A DNA stretch of 64,000 nt from Xanthocytophaga flava (GTDB taxonomy: Bacteria; Bacteroidota; Bacteroidia; Cytophagales; 172606-1): the NCBI GenBank assembly GCA_030068525.1, contig JASJOS010000013.1, positions 62,001-126,000 of the forward strand, written 5' to 3'. Positions 25,303-34,215 of this stretch are shown in pieces (within the stretch, counting starts at the first letter, position 1; each line of letters opens with the position of its first letter). Below the pieces are notes generated by a model. That model ran no database searches, was not told where the DNA came from, and was given only the letters and a program-made list of their open reading frames with translations. Position numbers and translations under genes: made by a program.

Positions 25303-26118
25303 ATGAGCAAACTCCGAGTTCTTTATGTAGCTACCGAGATTAATCCCTTCCTCCAAACCTCTGAAGTTGCTGATTTTGTAAGAAGACTTCCTCAAGCCAT
25401 GCAAGAGCGTGGTATGGAAATCCGAATATTAGTTCCAAGGTTTGGTTTAATAAATGAAAGGAAAAACCGGCTACATGAAGTAGTAAGACTTTCCGGTATC
25501 AACATTGCAGTGGGAGATGAAGAAAAGCCTTTAATCATTAAAGTAGCATCTATTCCAAATGCTAAATTACAGGTCTATTTTATAGACAACGAAGATTACT
25601 TCCATCGTAAATCTGTCTTCTTTGATAAAGACAATCGGTTCCATCCCGATAACGATGAAAGAGCTATCTTTTTCTGTAAAGGCGTATTGGAAACTGTAAA
25701 GAAACTGGGATGGTCACCTGACATTGTACATTGCAATGACTGGATGACTAGCCTGATCCCAATGTATTTGAAAACAACGTACAAAAATGATCCGATGTTT
25801 AAAAATACAAAATCTGTATTTACTGTGTATAACAGTTTCTTTACACATAAATTTGACGAACAGGATTTGTTGGAAAAAGTAAAAATGATGGATATCGAAG
25901 ACGGTATGTTATCGTATCTGAAAACAGCCGACTATTCAGCATTTATTCGTACAGGGATGGCTTATGCAGATGTAGTGCTTAAAGCGGAAGAACGTTTCAA
26001 TGACAAACTGACTCAGTTATTTGCTGAGTTCGATGAGAAGAAAATAAACTACATCGAACCCAATGAAGAAACATTCAGTGATTCCTACTATAACTTGTAT
26101 AATGAGTTATTTAGTTAA
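25303..26118 (+). CDS. glycogen/starch synthase N-terminal (GT5) domain protein, one-domain form
   Basis: 271 residues that match only the N-terminal catalytic domain of GT5 glycogen synthases: VLYVATEINPFLQTSEVADF, then IRILVPRFGLINERKNRLHE and PDIVHCNDWMTSLIP. The C-terminal GT-B half with the ADP-glucose site is missing, and the stop is followed directly by a terminator, so this is not a recent truncation. I recall equally short homologues as common in Bacteroidota, often near panC. Glycogen synthase activity is therefore doubtful and the real function unknown. Confidence 0.85.
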   Translation: MSKLRVLYVATEINPFLQTSEVADFVRRLPQAMQERGMEIRILVPRFGLINERKNRLHEVVRLSGINIAVGDEEKPLIIKVASIPNAKLQVYFIDNEDYFHRKSVFFDKDNRFHPDNDERAIFFCKGVLETVKKLGWSPDIVHCNDWMTSLIPMYLKTTYKNDPMFKNTKSVFTVYNSFFTHKFDEQDLLEKVKMMDIEDGMLSYLKTADYSAFIRTGMAYADVVLKAEERFNDKLTQLFAEFDEKKINYIEPNEETFSDSYYNLYNELFS

Positions 26119-26148
26119 GGTTTCTTTCCGAATAGACACTGGTAAAAC

Positions 26149-26182
26149 AAAAAGACTCTGCTTACATAAGCAGAGTCTTTTT
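26149..26182. terminator. bidirectional terminator between the GT5 gene and peroxiredoxin
   Basis: 16-bp complementary arms AAAAAGACTCTGCTTA (26149-26164) and TAAGCAGAGTCTTTTT (26167-26182), T-rich after the stem on the plus strand and A-rich before it. It serves two convergent genes. Confidence 0.9.
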
Positions 26183-26204
26183 GTTTTTATACTCCTATAC
26201 TTCC

Positions 26205-26654
26205 TCAGTGTTTTAATTTGGATACAATCTCTTTCAGATTTAATCCTGTCGAAAAGAGATTCTCATACGCACCGGCAATCGCATGGTGTTTGTCCAGCAG
26301 ATAGGTAGTTCGCCGGGTAAAGAAGGGCATATCCTTCGGCACCAGATCATAACTCTTCCCTACCGTTCCATCCGCATCTGAGAGCAGTTCAAATGGCAAC
26401 TTAAACTCTTCCCGAAACCGCAGATGGGTTTCAATGTCATCACGACTGATACCAATTACCTGAACATCCAGTTCTCTGAGCAAATCAAATGTATCCCGAA
26501 AACCACAAGCCTGCTCTGTACACACAGGAGTAAAATCCTTGGGATAAAAATACAGAATGCAAGGCTTGAGCAGCATGTCCTTGTACAAGGTAAACGTTTT
26601 ACCTGAGGTAGAAGGCAATGTAAAATTAGGAGCTTTGTCTTTTATGTGTAACAT
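26205..26654 (-). CDS. peroxiredoxin, PrxQ/BCP type
   Basis: From the ATG at 26654 the protein is 149 residues and starts MLHIKDKAPNFTLPSTSGKT, the common PrxQ opening. YFYPKDFTPVCTEQACGFRD holds the peroxidatic Cys45 and a resolving Cys50 five residues later, the atypical two-Cys PrxQ arrangement. It reduces hydrogen and organic peroxides in the cytoplasm using thioredoxin. A longer start at 26699 adds a non-family tail and is rejected. Confidence 0.92.
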   Translation of the reverse strand: MLHIKDKAPNFTLPSTSGKTFTLYKDMLLKPCILYFYPKDFTPVCTEQACGFRDTFDLLRELDVQVIGISRDDIETHLRFREEFKLPFELLSDADGTVGKSYDLVPKDMPFFTRRTTYLLDKHHAIAGAYENLFSTGLNLKEIVSKLKH

Positions 26655-26874
26655 GTAACAGTGTGCGTAAATAGTCTTTGAGATCGTAAAGTGGTTCAAA
26701 TATCAGCAATCAGTTTTACGCATAGCAGTTAATATACTGCAAATCATTACATGATCAGAAAAAAACACTTTCCTATTCTATCATCCTACTGGTATGTATA
26801 TTCAGCCTTGTACTGCCTCATATTTTCTCTGGAAATAAAATAAAACTTCAAAACAATGATGTACCAAAGGATGC

Positions 26875-27319
26875 TTATATTGAAAATATCTGATAACTCT
26901 CTACAAACGTATCGTTATACTTTGGATGGAAGTTTCTCAGCATAACATCTGCCCCACCACTGAGAGCCAGAGAAGCATAGAAAGGTGTTACCTCTACACT
27001 TTTTGCTACTTTAATATGTACCCAGTGCAAACCCTTTTCCGGATGAAATAGCATTTTTATCCCGCATGAAGTTCAGATCTATATTATCAAATACCTCTGC
27101 CACTTCTGAAGGGGGTAAAGGCAGATCTTCTACTTTGGTTCCCACCATAAAATAGGCTTTGGCCGTAATGATATTTGCCATATTCACGCCCAACATCTGG
27201 CTGGGACGACCCACATAGATATACCAGCCCTGTGGATCCGCATGTATTACGATTTCGCCTATCAATCCATTGGCACCTGTACCCCGAATGGTATTCTGCA
27301 CATTCAGGTACCCTTTCAT
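26875..27319 (-). pseudogene. frameshifted gene for an uncharacterised protein (about 147 aa if repaired)
   Basis: From the ATG at 27319 the frame reads well (GLIGEIVIHADPQGWYIYVG, then NIITAKAYFMVGTKVEDLPL) until NFMRDK and then stops early at 27011. Removing one A from the five-base run on the minus strand (27054-27058) restores a coherent continuation, MLFHPEKGLHWVHIKVAKSV and on to SYQIFSI, stopping at 26875. So the gene carries a one-base homopolymer shift, either a real mutation or an assembly error. Upstream in frame lies a start-less hydrophobic stretch with a lipobox-like LFSC, so the 5' end may also be damaged. The family is not recognised. Confidence 0.65.
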
Positions 27320-27632
27320 ATTGTAATGCTTACAGGAGGAATTACAGGAAAAAAGAAATAAAAAATAACAGGACGGGGCGTCAAGGAAATTTACAAACCT
27401 TACATGTGTAGGATTGGTGCATATTGTATCAGATCATCAAATTAGTACGATACCCAGCAATAATTTCATTCTTTTACACATGTAATTACAAGCCCCAAAA
27501 ATTACCACACAAATAACTCATAATCAACCGATTATACAATAAAAATTAAAGAAGATAATAGTATACAAGCTCAGAGAAAATAAGTATATTCACCTCATTA
27601 TTCATGTAGCATCTACTACTTTTTCAACCACT
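27320..27632. other. 313-bp intergenic region
   Basis: AT-rich. Next to the frameshifted gene, 27320-27400 carries on the minus strand an open frame without ATG that includes the lipobox-like stretch mentioned there. The rest, up to the coiled-coil gene, shows no gene, clear promoter or repeat. Confidence 0.35.
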
Positions 27633-28469
27633 ATGGCTTATAAAAAATATACCACTGACAGTACCATTCGTAAATATAGATCAGAATACTATCGCCTGAT
27701 GGCTGAGGAAGCGCGTCTCAATGAACAATTGCACCATATGATCAAACGCATCCGAAAAATTGCACAAGATGAAAAACAATCTCTTGCCGATCATATTCAT
27801 TTAACGAACTTACTGGCCCAGGCAACTCAGCAGAAAGCGGAACTGGAAGCTAAACCAGCCTCAAAGGAACGAAATAAACAATTAAAGAAAGCTGAATCGG
27901 TATGGAAGGACCTCACAATCCAATACAAACGCAGCGATCTTCGTCTGGCTGTGCTTGACAGAAAAAAAGATAAGGACAATGCCGCTAAGTATATTTTAAA
28001 AGAGCTGAAACGGGATCAGGTGCGCATCCGTGCCAAAGCAGCCTATGACATCTGGAAGAAATCAGAACAGGCTGAGAAATATGAGTTTATAGACTTTGAG
28101 ATGTTCATGGCATTGCATATTGTAAAAACGCAGCAAAAGGCGCTGGTCACGACACAAACAGACGCCGTTGCAGGCTTCCAGGGAACGGCATTAACACAGA
28201 AGGAGCATTCCAATCAATCCATAGATCAACCAATTACGCATAACGCATTCAGTACAAATATAGTAAAACCAACCTATAAGAAGATATCAGCAACAAATGC
28301 CCGAAGCATCTTTGCAGCAATGCACTCAAGGCCACAACATGTTTTCAACAGTTTGTCAGGTATTTATTATCTCACAAGGCAGAAGGCATTTTCCGCCCCA
28401 TACCAAGCTTTAAACAAAGCAGATAACACTCTGTATAATAACTCATTACACCTTATAACTTCATCATAG
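27633..28469 (+). CDS. uncharacterised charged coiled-coil protein (278 aa)
   Basis: 278 residues, soluble, very rich in Lys, Glu, Gln and Ala in the first 180 residues, with heptad-like helices (YYRLMAEEARLNEQLHHMIK, LKKAESVWKDLTIQYKRSDL). The last 90 residues are Ser/Thr/Asn-rich and of low order. No catalytic motif, signal peptide or membrane segment. I do not recognise a family. It stands alone between a frameshifted gene and alkB, with no promoter box I can identify, and could belong to the accessory gene pool. Confidence 0.6.
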   Translation: MAYKKYTTDSTIRKYRSEYYRLMAEEARLNEQLHHMIKRIRKIAQDEKQSLADHIHLTNLLAQATQQKAELEAKPASKERNKQLKKAESVWKDLTIQYKRSDLRLAVLDRKKDKDNAAKYILKELKRDQVRIRAKAAYDIWKKSEQAEKYEFIDFEMFMALHIVKTQQKALVTTQTDAVAGFQGTALTQKEHSNQSIDQPITHNAFSTNIVKPTYKKISATNARSIFAAMHSRPQHVFNSLSGIYYLTRQKAFSAPYQALNKADNTLYNNSLHLITSS

Positions 28470-28560
28470 ACTATAGGTATTTTTTATTTATTTTCCTGCT
28501 TACTTTTACTGAGCAGCCAGATTGACTACCTGACAGGCAAATAGTATGTCATCAATATAA

Positions 28561-29118
28561 CTAACTTAGAATCACTTTTCGAAATGTGAGTGATATTCTG
28601 CGTTGTCGTATCGTTTTAACACCTTCTACCATATCGCTTTTTTTTGCTTTGATGCCATGCATCCATTCATATCTGGCCTGTTGCTGCATAACCAGTAAGC
28701 TTTTTGAGTGTATTATTTTCTCTTCACTGTGATTATTTTCTTTTTCTGTAAAAGTCATGACACAGTGCGATCCCAAACTTAGCGAAATGATTGTATCTTC
28801 AAAGCAAGGCTCACAATCAATATGAGAAGCAATGCCCTGACCAGGCAAATACTCATTGATAATCAACTGATCCGGTTGATATGGTATATAACCAGCCTCG
28901 TATACACGCTCTGCAATCCTGACAGCCCATACTGGAATATCGTCTATCTTCATAGAAGCATCTATCTGTCTTTTCTTATAGTCATATTTATACCCATAAT
29001 GCTGAACACGTCGTTTCAGGTCTGCCAGCCATGTAGCGTTATCAATTTGAGAAATAAGGTCGCGTTCCTCTTCCGCTGATACAAAATTTTCAATATAGGT
29101 AAGTCCAGGTATATCCAT
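28561..29118 (-). CDS. alkB: AlkB-like 2-oxoglutarate/Fe(II) dioxygenase
   Basis: 185 residues. The iron ligands are visible as His99-x-Asp101 (GIASHIDCEPCFEDT) and His154 (YEWMHGIKA). The 2-oxoglutarate-binding RxxxxxR motif is Arg174-Arg180 (RRISLTFR). FENEYLPGQ-type residues appear as LIINEYLPGQ. It repairs N-alkylated bases by oxidative demethylation, or acts on RNA. Length and motif order are closest to the short ALKBH8/ABH-like bacterial AlkB group rather than E. coli AlkB. It follows the antiporter gene's terminator, so it has its own transcription. Confidence 0.88.
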   Translation of the reverse strand: MDIPGLTYIENFVSAEEERDLISQIDNATWLADLKRRVQHYGYKYDYKKRQIDASMKIDDIPVWAVRIAERVYEAGYIPYQPDQLIINEYLPGQGIASHIDCEPCFEDTIISLSLGSHCVMTFTEKENNHSEEKIIHSKSLLVMQQQARYEWMHGIKAKKSDMVEGVKTIRQRRISLTFRKVILS

Positions 29119-29230
29119 GGAATGATTGCTTTACAGATAGTAATTATGATTAAGATTTTTTGTTAATAGTTACTTCTCGATAAGGAATCCAGTCACAACT
29201 CAGTGATCCGGTAAAAGTTGTCTACCTAAA

Positions 29231-29272
29231 ATCAAAAGCCCTTGCAGTTATCTTTCTGCAAGGGCTTTTGAT
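29231..29272 (-). terminator. 17-bp hairpin terminator after the antiporter gene
   Basis: Perfect arms ATCAAAAGCCCTTGCAG (29231-29247) and CTGCAAGGGCTTTTGAT (29256-29272), loop 8 nt. On the minus strand a short TTTT follows. It separates the antiporter gene from alkB. Confidence 0.8.
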
Positions 29273-29345
29273 TTCTCCCGCCGCTGGCGTTAATCACCAA
29301 TGACCTGTTTCCCACTATATAGATAAAGACGGAAAACTCATTCTA

Positions 29346-30947
29346 TTAACTCTTATACAAATCCATCTGTAAACGGCTCTCTTCCAGATCCAATTCATGC
29401 TCTATTTTGCGTAGAACCTCTTCGCTTGCACCTCCCTGCCGATGCAACATCTTGATCACATCCCGTTCAATATTTAGTAACTCCATCTCAATTCCTGTAA
29501 ACCGGTTGAAGATTTCCTCTACCGGGTTGCCATGTTTTTCCAGAAAGCCTTCCGGAAGTTCAGTATGTTGCAGACGATTGTATTTAATCTCATACTTGTT
29601 TTTGATCTTGGTAAGCAAGTCGTCTTCTGTCAGAGATAAATTTTCCTCGATATGAGTGATAGACGCAGCAATCATTTTCATACGCACCTGGTATTCCTCT
29701 TCCACAATAGAGTGTTTGGGCATTTTCAATCGACGAATTACCCAGGGCAATGTCAATCCTTGTACCAGTAAGGTAAAAATAATTACACTAAACGTCAGGA
29801 AGATAATCAGATTTCTGTTAGGAAATGCCTCCCCACTATCAGTCAGCAAGGGGATTGACAGGGCAGCAGCCATAGAAACTACTCCCCGCATACCTGCCCA
29901 TCCGAAGATTACCAGATTTCGTCTGTCAAATGTTTCAGTTGTCCGGATTTTTTTGCTTAGTACCCTTGGCAATGTGGCTGCGGGTACCACCCAGATAAAA
30001 CGTACAATCACAACTACCAGACTCACTACAAATCCATAAATAATCAATTGTATCAAAGAACCATCTTCTATCCCACTGATAACATATTTTAACTGCAGAC
30101 CCAGTAAAATAAATATCAGGCCATTCAGAATAAAGACAACCACATCCCAAACAGCATACGTCTGAATTCGGGATTGAGTAGAAAATATCTCGCCAGACTG
30201 AAATGACAGATACAAACCTGTAGTTACAACAGCTAATACTCCTGATACATGAAAATGTTCGGCAATCAGATAGGATGCAAATGGGGTCAGAAAGGTAAGT
30301 GTAGTCTCTATGATAGAGTCACATACAAAGCGATGATGCACCTGAAACATAATATACCCAATCAGCAAGCCAATCCCTATGCCTGCCACAATTACCCAGA
30401 CAAATTGTATCCCGGCATCTACCACCCCAAATGTTCCGGAGATGATAGCTGCCAGTGCATATTTATAAGCAATCAAGCCACTGGCATCATTGACAAGACT
30501 CTCTCCTTCCAATATGGCAATGATACGAGGATTTAACCCTAACCCTTTGGTAACTGACGTAGCTGCCAATGCATCCGGAGGTGACACAATAGCACCCAGC
30601 AAAAAGGCATGGGCCCAGCTAAGGTCTGGTATTACATAGTGTGCTACCACTCCCACTAATCCGGTTGTGAAAAATACCAGTCCAATCGCCGCAAATGAGA
30701 TGGAGCGTATATTGGCTTTGAAGTCATGCCAGCTGGTATTCCAGGCAGCACTATATAACAAAGGAGGTAAGAAGATCAGAAAAACAATTTCTGGTTTTAA
30801 GGTAACTAAGGGTAACCCTGGAATAAAACTGATGGTAAGCCCTGCCAATACCAATACAATAGGAAAAGGAAAATTGTACCGATAACTCAATAAAGCCAAA
30901 ATGGTCACCCCAAATAAAAGAAGTACAATAATCTCAAGATTCTCCAT
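29346..30947 (-). CDS. Na+/H+ antiporter, CPA1 family
   Basis: 533 residues from the ATG at 30947 (MENLEIIVLLLFGVTILALL). About twelve membrane segments span residues 3-415. GAIVSPPDALAATSV and LEGESLVNDASGLIAYK are the CPA1 ion-binding motifs with the essential Asp residues, and GWAGMRGVVSMAAALSIPLL is the conserved late segment. A C-terminal cytoplasmic region of about 110 residues is charged and helical. It exchanges Na+ (or K+) for protons. An earlier in-frame ATG at 31121 adds 58 residues not seen in the family. Confidence 0.9.
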   Translation of the reverse strand: MENLEIIVLLLFGVTILALLSYRYNFPFPIVLVLAGLTISFIPGLPLVTLKPEIVFLIFLPPLLYSAAWNTSWHDFKANIRSISFAAIGLVFFTTGLVGVVAHYVIPDLSWAHAFLLGAIVSPPDALAATSVTKGLGLNPRIIAILEGESLVNDASGLIAYKYALAAIISGTFGVVDAGIQFVWVIVAGIGIGLLIGYIMFQVHHRFVCDSIIETTLTFLTPFASYLIAEHFHVSGVLAVVTTGLYLSFQSGEIFSTQSRIQTYAVWDVVVFILNGLIFILLGLQLKYVISGIEDGSLIQLIIYGFVVSLVVVIVRFIWVVPAATLPRVLSKKIRTTETFDRRNLVIFGWAGMRGVVSMAAALSIPLLTDSGEAFPNRNLIIFLTFSVIIFTLLVQGLTLPWVIRRLKMPKHSIVEEEYQVRMKMIAASITHIEENLSLTEDDLLTKIKNKYEIKYNRLQHTELPEGFLEKHGNPVEEIFNRFTGIEMELLNIERDVIKMLHRQGGASEEVLRKIEHELDLEESRLQMDLYKS

Positions 30948-31122
30948 AGATGAATGTAAATAGACAAAATGATTTTGCCCTATCCTGTTCTTGGATAGGT
31001 GATAGAATGCAAAACTGAAAAGTGATTGAAGTACAAGTATACAGAAATAATCTGATTCCCGAATTATCTGATAACCCTGCAAAATGTTTTTGGATGGAAA
31101 TGCGGCTTTTTTGTAAAGCAAA

Positions 31123-31164
31123 ACACCAGTCTATCATCACAGGAAATGATGGGCAGACTGGTGT
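31123..31164 (-). terminator. terminator after the aldo/keto reductase gene
   Basis: Arms ACACCAGTCT (31123-31132) and AGACTGGTGT (31155-31164), with an inner ATCAT/ATGAT pair. TTTTGCTTT follows on the minus strand. It lies 35 bp after the reductase stop. Confidence 0.75.
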
Positions 31165-31198
31165 CTTCTACTAAAAACTGTCTCAGAGATAGCCTGAT

Positions 31199-32194
31199 TT
31201 ATTTTACCAGTTTAATCTCAGCTACATAAGATGATATCAAAGCCGTTTCTTCAGCAGTAAGCTCAACAGAGCCAGCCTTTGCATTCTGAACGGCCTGTTC
31301 AGCATTACGTGCTCCTGCCAGTGCAATGGTGATACCTGGCTGTTGTAGTGTCCAGCGTAATACCAGCTGACTCAATGTTATACCTTTATCTTCTGCCATA
31401 GGTCGCATTTTATCCAAAGCATCATTGGTACGTTTGATATTCTCATCGGTAAAGAAATACAATCCTGCTCTGTGATCTCCTGCTTCAAAGGTATACCCAG
31501 GTTTCATTTTACCTGTTAGTAATCCTCTCTCCAATGGACTATATGCCAGAATAGATTTGGAATGTTCCAGACAATAAGGAATCAGTTCTTTCTCAATATC
31601 CCGTTTTACCATACTGTACGGAACCTGATTGGAAACAAGTGTGATGTATTTTTCTGCTTCCTGCATCTGGGCTGCATTGTAGTTACACACCCCTGCGTAT
31701 CGTACTTTTCCTTCCTTAATCAGTTGAGCCACAGTTTCCATCGTCTCCTGGATCGGTGTAGTAGAATCAGGCCAGTGAATCTGGTACAGATCTATATAAT
31801 CTGTCCCAAGACGACGCAGGCTATCTTCACATTCTTTGATAATACTTTCACGGCCTGCATATTTATAGATATCAATAGGTTGTCCCTGATTATTCTTGCT
31901 GGAAAAACCAAAATCACCTTTTGCCAAATCCCAGCGCATGCCGTATTTGGTCACAATCTGCACTTTATCTCTGGGAATATCTTTAATAGCCTCACCCACG
32001 ATTTCCTCACTGGTCCCCTGTCCGTAAATTGGAGCGGTATCAATAGAGGTTACTCCCTGATGATAGGATTCCACAATTGCTTTTACGGCATCTTTCCGTT
32101 CAGTCCCTCCCCACATCCAGCCACCCGCAGCCCAAGCGCCAAATGTAATAACTGATAATTCCAGATCTGAATTTCCTAACTTTCTATATTCCAT
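31199..32194 (-). CDS. aldo/keto reductase
   Basis: 331 residues with the AKR (beta/alpha)8 motifs: GVTSIDTAPIYGQGTSEEIV with Asp and Tyr of the catalytic tetrad, QIVTKYGM with the Lys, and YIDLYQIHWPDSTTPI with the His. The C-terminal IALAGARNAEQAVQNAKAG binds NADPH phosphate. It reduces aldehydes or sugars; the substrate cannot be told. It is flanked by its own terminator and by that of the cytochrome c operon upstream. Confidence 0.9.
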   Translation of the reverse strand: MEYRKLGNSDLELSVITFGAWAAGGWMWGGTERKDAVKAIVESYHQGVTSIDTAPIYGQGTSEEIVGEAIKDIPRDKVQIVTKYGMRWDLAKGDFGFSSKNNQGQPIDIYKYAGRESIIKECEDSLRRLGTDYIDLYQIHWPDSTTPIQETMETVAQLIKEGKVRYAGVCNYNAAQMQEAEKYITLVSNQVPYSMVKRDIEKELIPYCLEHSKSILAYSPLERGLLTGKMKPGYTFEAGDHRAGLYFFTDENIKRTNDALDKMRPMAEDKGITLSQLVLRWTLQQPGITIALAGARNAEQAVQNAKAGSVELTAEETALISSYVAEIKLVK

Positions 32195-32239
32195 GATTGA
32201 TATGAATTAATGGTAATGATAGGGTTTGTCAAAAAAAGC

Positions 32240-32276
32240 AATGCCAGACCTCTTTATATGCCTGAGATCTGGCATT
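32240..32276 (-). terminator. terminator after the dehydrogenase-cytochrome c operon
   Basis: Arms AATGCCAGA (32240-32248) and TCTGGCATT (32268-32276). On the minus strand the stem is followed, after GC, by TTTTTTT. It lies 31 bp after the cytochrome c stop. Confidence 0.82.
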
Positions 32277-32307
32277 GATAGTAATAAGAGAACTTAAAAT
32301 CAAATAC

Positions 32308-32730
32308 TTATTTTTTAGCTGCACGCTGGCTTTTTACCAGAGCAGCAGGAACAGCATCAGCGTTATTGGTAAAATCACTCCGGATGTAGGTCAGTACATC
32401 AGCGATTTCCTGGTCTGTCAGAAACTCAAAAGATGGCATAGGGTTGGCATAATAATCACCATCGACCTCTACACCACTCAATCCATTTAAAAGAATGGAA
32501 ACAAGTTTTTCCTTTGGCCCAAGCACAAAAGATGTTTTAATCAGAGGTGGATTCAGATGAGGCACCCCACTCCCATCCACCTGATGACAGGTCAGACATT
32601 GTTGTTCGTAGATTCGTTTTCCTGCTGCCACAGGAGATTCAGTTGCCGCAGGTGTTTTTTGCTGTGCCATCATACACACAGATGACAATCCCACAATACC
32701 AGCGAGTATACTCTTTCTCACACTCTTCAT
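32308..32730 (-). CDS. small exported cytochrome c
   Basis: 140 residues. Signal peptide of about 22 residues ending at MMAQQ. One haem site, QCLTCHQVDGSGVP (CxxCH), and a Met-containing segment NPMPSFEFLTDQEIADVLTY that supplies the axial Met ligand and the final helix. It is the probable electron acceptor of the dehydrogenase encoded just upstream; the two genes overlap by one base (TAATG on the minus strand), so they are translationally coupled. Confidence 0.9.
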   Translation of the reverse strand: MKSVRKSILAGIVGLSSVCMMAQQKTPAATESPVAAGKRIYEQQCLTCHQVDGSGVPHLNPPLIKTSFVLGPKEKLVSILLNGLSGVEVDGDYYANPMPSFEFLTDQEIADVLTYIRSDFTNNADAVPAALVKSQRAAKK

Positions 32731-34028
32731 TATTTGCCCTTGTAAGTGATTTTATAAATTGTTCCTTTTGCATCATCAGATACATACAATGCGCCATCCG
32801 GTCCCTGAGCCAGTCCACAAGGACGATGCTGAGCCTGTCCTGGTGATTGCAAGTCTTCTGTTCCGGCAAAGTTGTCGGCAAAAATTTCCCATTCTCCACT
32901 TGGCTTTCCATTTTTAAATGGCACAAAAGCCACAAAATAGCCTTTCTGTTTTTCAGGAGCTCTATTCCAGGAGCCATGGAAGGCAATAAATGCTCCATTT
33001 TTGTATTTGGCTGGGAACATAGAACCTGTATAGAAGAGCAATCCGTTAGGTGCCATATGACCAGGAAATGCCACTACCGGGTCCAGGGCTTTTTCGCCGC
33101 CTGTTTTTTTACCATCCCCCCCATATTCAGGTGCCAGAATCTTTTTCTTCTGAAACTGATCATAATATACATACGGCCATCCACAGTCATCTCCTTTTTT
33201 TACCGCATACATTGTTTCCGCAGGTAGTTCGGCACTTTTCTTTGCATCGTACATATCCGGATACAACTGAAATAATTGATCCCGTCCATGTTGCATCACA
33301 AAAAGCTCGTTACTGGCAGTATTCCAATCTAATCCTACTACATTTCGAAGTCCTGTGGCATAACGTACTCCATTGCCATACGTCTGGTTTAATACAGAAG
33401 CCTTAAATTGCCAGATTCCACCAGCCGAATCCAGAATAGGACAAGGAGTCATCCCTTTAGACCCTTTTGTGCGATCTTTCTCCTGACAGGCATTGGAATA
33501 GGCCCCAATGTTTACATACAGATTGCCATTGTTATCCAATACAATCGATTTGGATTCATGCTGATGACGATTGATCAATCCTGTTACTATTTTTTCTGGT
33601 TTATCGGGGTTGGTAACCTCACCATTAGCATTCAGCGTATACCGGAATACTTCTTCATTAGAAGAGGCATAGAGATAATTACCTTTGATTGTAATTCCAG
33701 TTCCTACAAAATCACCAAAGAAATTTTGCTGGTCTACTTTGCCGTCTCCATTAGTATCTTCTAACATGGCTATGCCTTTTCCATCTTTCAGCTTGGCAAG
33801 CTTTACATAAATTTTCCCTTTGGGTGTAACCACCAGATGGCGGGCAGTCCCCAGGTTTTCAGCAACAACTGTTGCGTCAAAGCCTGTAGGAATCTTCAAT
33901 CCGGTTTCTTTCTGCATCACCAGTTGCTCGTTCCCAGGTGTTCCATCATTTTTTCCGTTATCACGGAAACCTGAAAAAACCGATACGGCCACTACCAATG
34001 CACAGGCACGGAACATTGTTTTTTTCAT
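32730..34028 (-). CDS. exported sorbosone/glucose dehydrogenase-like PQQ beta-propeller
   Basis: 432 residues from the ATG at 34028, with signal peptide KKTMFRACALVVAVSVFSG. Propeller blades show HLVVTPKGKIYVKLAKLKDG, VLDNNGNLYVNIGAYSNACQ, RNVVGLDWNTASNELFVMQH and AQGPDGALYVSDDAKGTIYK, the usual pattern of L-sorbosone dehydrogenases. It would oxidise a sugar or aldehyde in the periplasm and pass electrons to the following cytochrome c. The in-frame ATG at 34178 would put 50 residues before the signal peptide and is rejected. Confidence 0.85.
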   Translation of the reverse strand: MKKTMFRACALVVAVSVFSGFRDNGKNDGTPGNEQLVMQKETGLKIPTGFDATVVAENLGTARHLVVTPKGKIYVKLAKLKDGKGIAMLEDTNGDGKVDQQNFFGDFVGTGITIKGNYLYASSNEEVFRYTLNANGEVTNPDKPEKIVTGLINRHQHESKSIVLDNNGNLYVNIGAYSNACQEKDRTKGSKGMTPCPILDSAGGIWQFKASVLNQTYGNGVRYATGLRNVVGLDWNTASNELFVMQHGRDQLFQLYPDMYDAKKSAELPAETMYAVKKGDDCGWPYVYYDQFQKKKILAPEYGGDGKKTGGEKALDPVVAFPGHMAPNGLLFYTGSMFPAKYKNGAFIAFHGSWNRAPEKQKGYFVAFVPFKNGKPSGEWEIFADNFAGTEDLQSPGQAQHRPCGLAQGPDGALYVSDDAKGTIYKITYKGK

Positions 34029-34215
34029 AAATCTGTTGATAAAATGTATGTAAGGGTATAAACTAAAAAATGAAACAGAATAAGACCCTATTTCCGCTAT
34101 CAAAGCAAAAATGTGTATCTTAGTCTCTGTTTCTCTTGAAACCTTAAAGTAAAAACATCTGTTCCTCTCAAGCAACAACTCATACCATTAAGTATAACTC
34201 ATAAAAAAATTAGTC

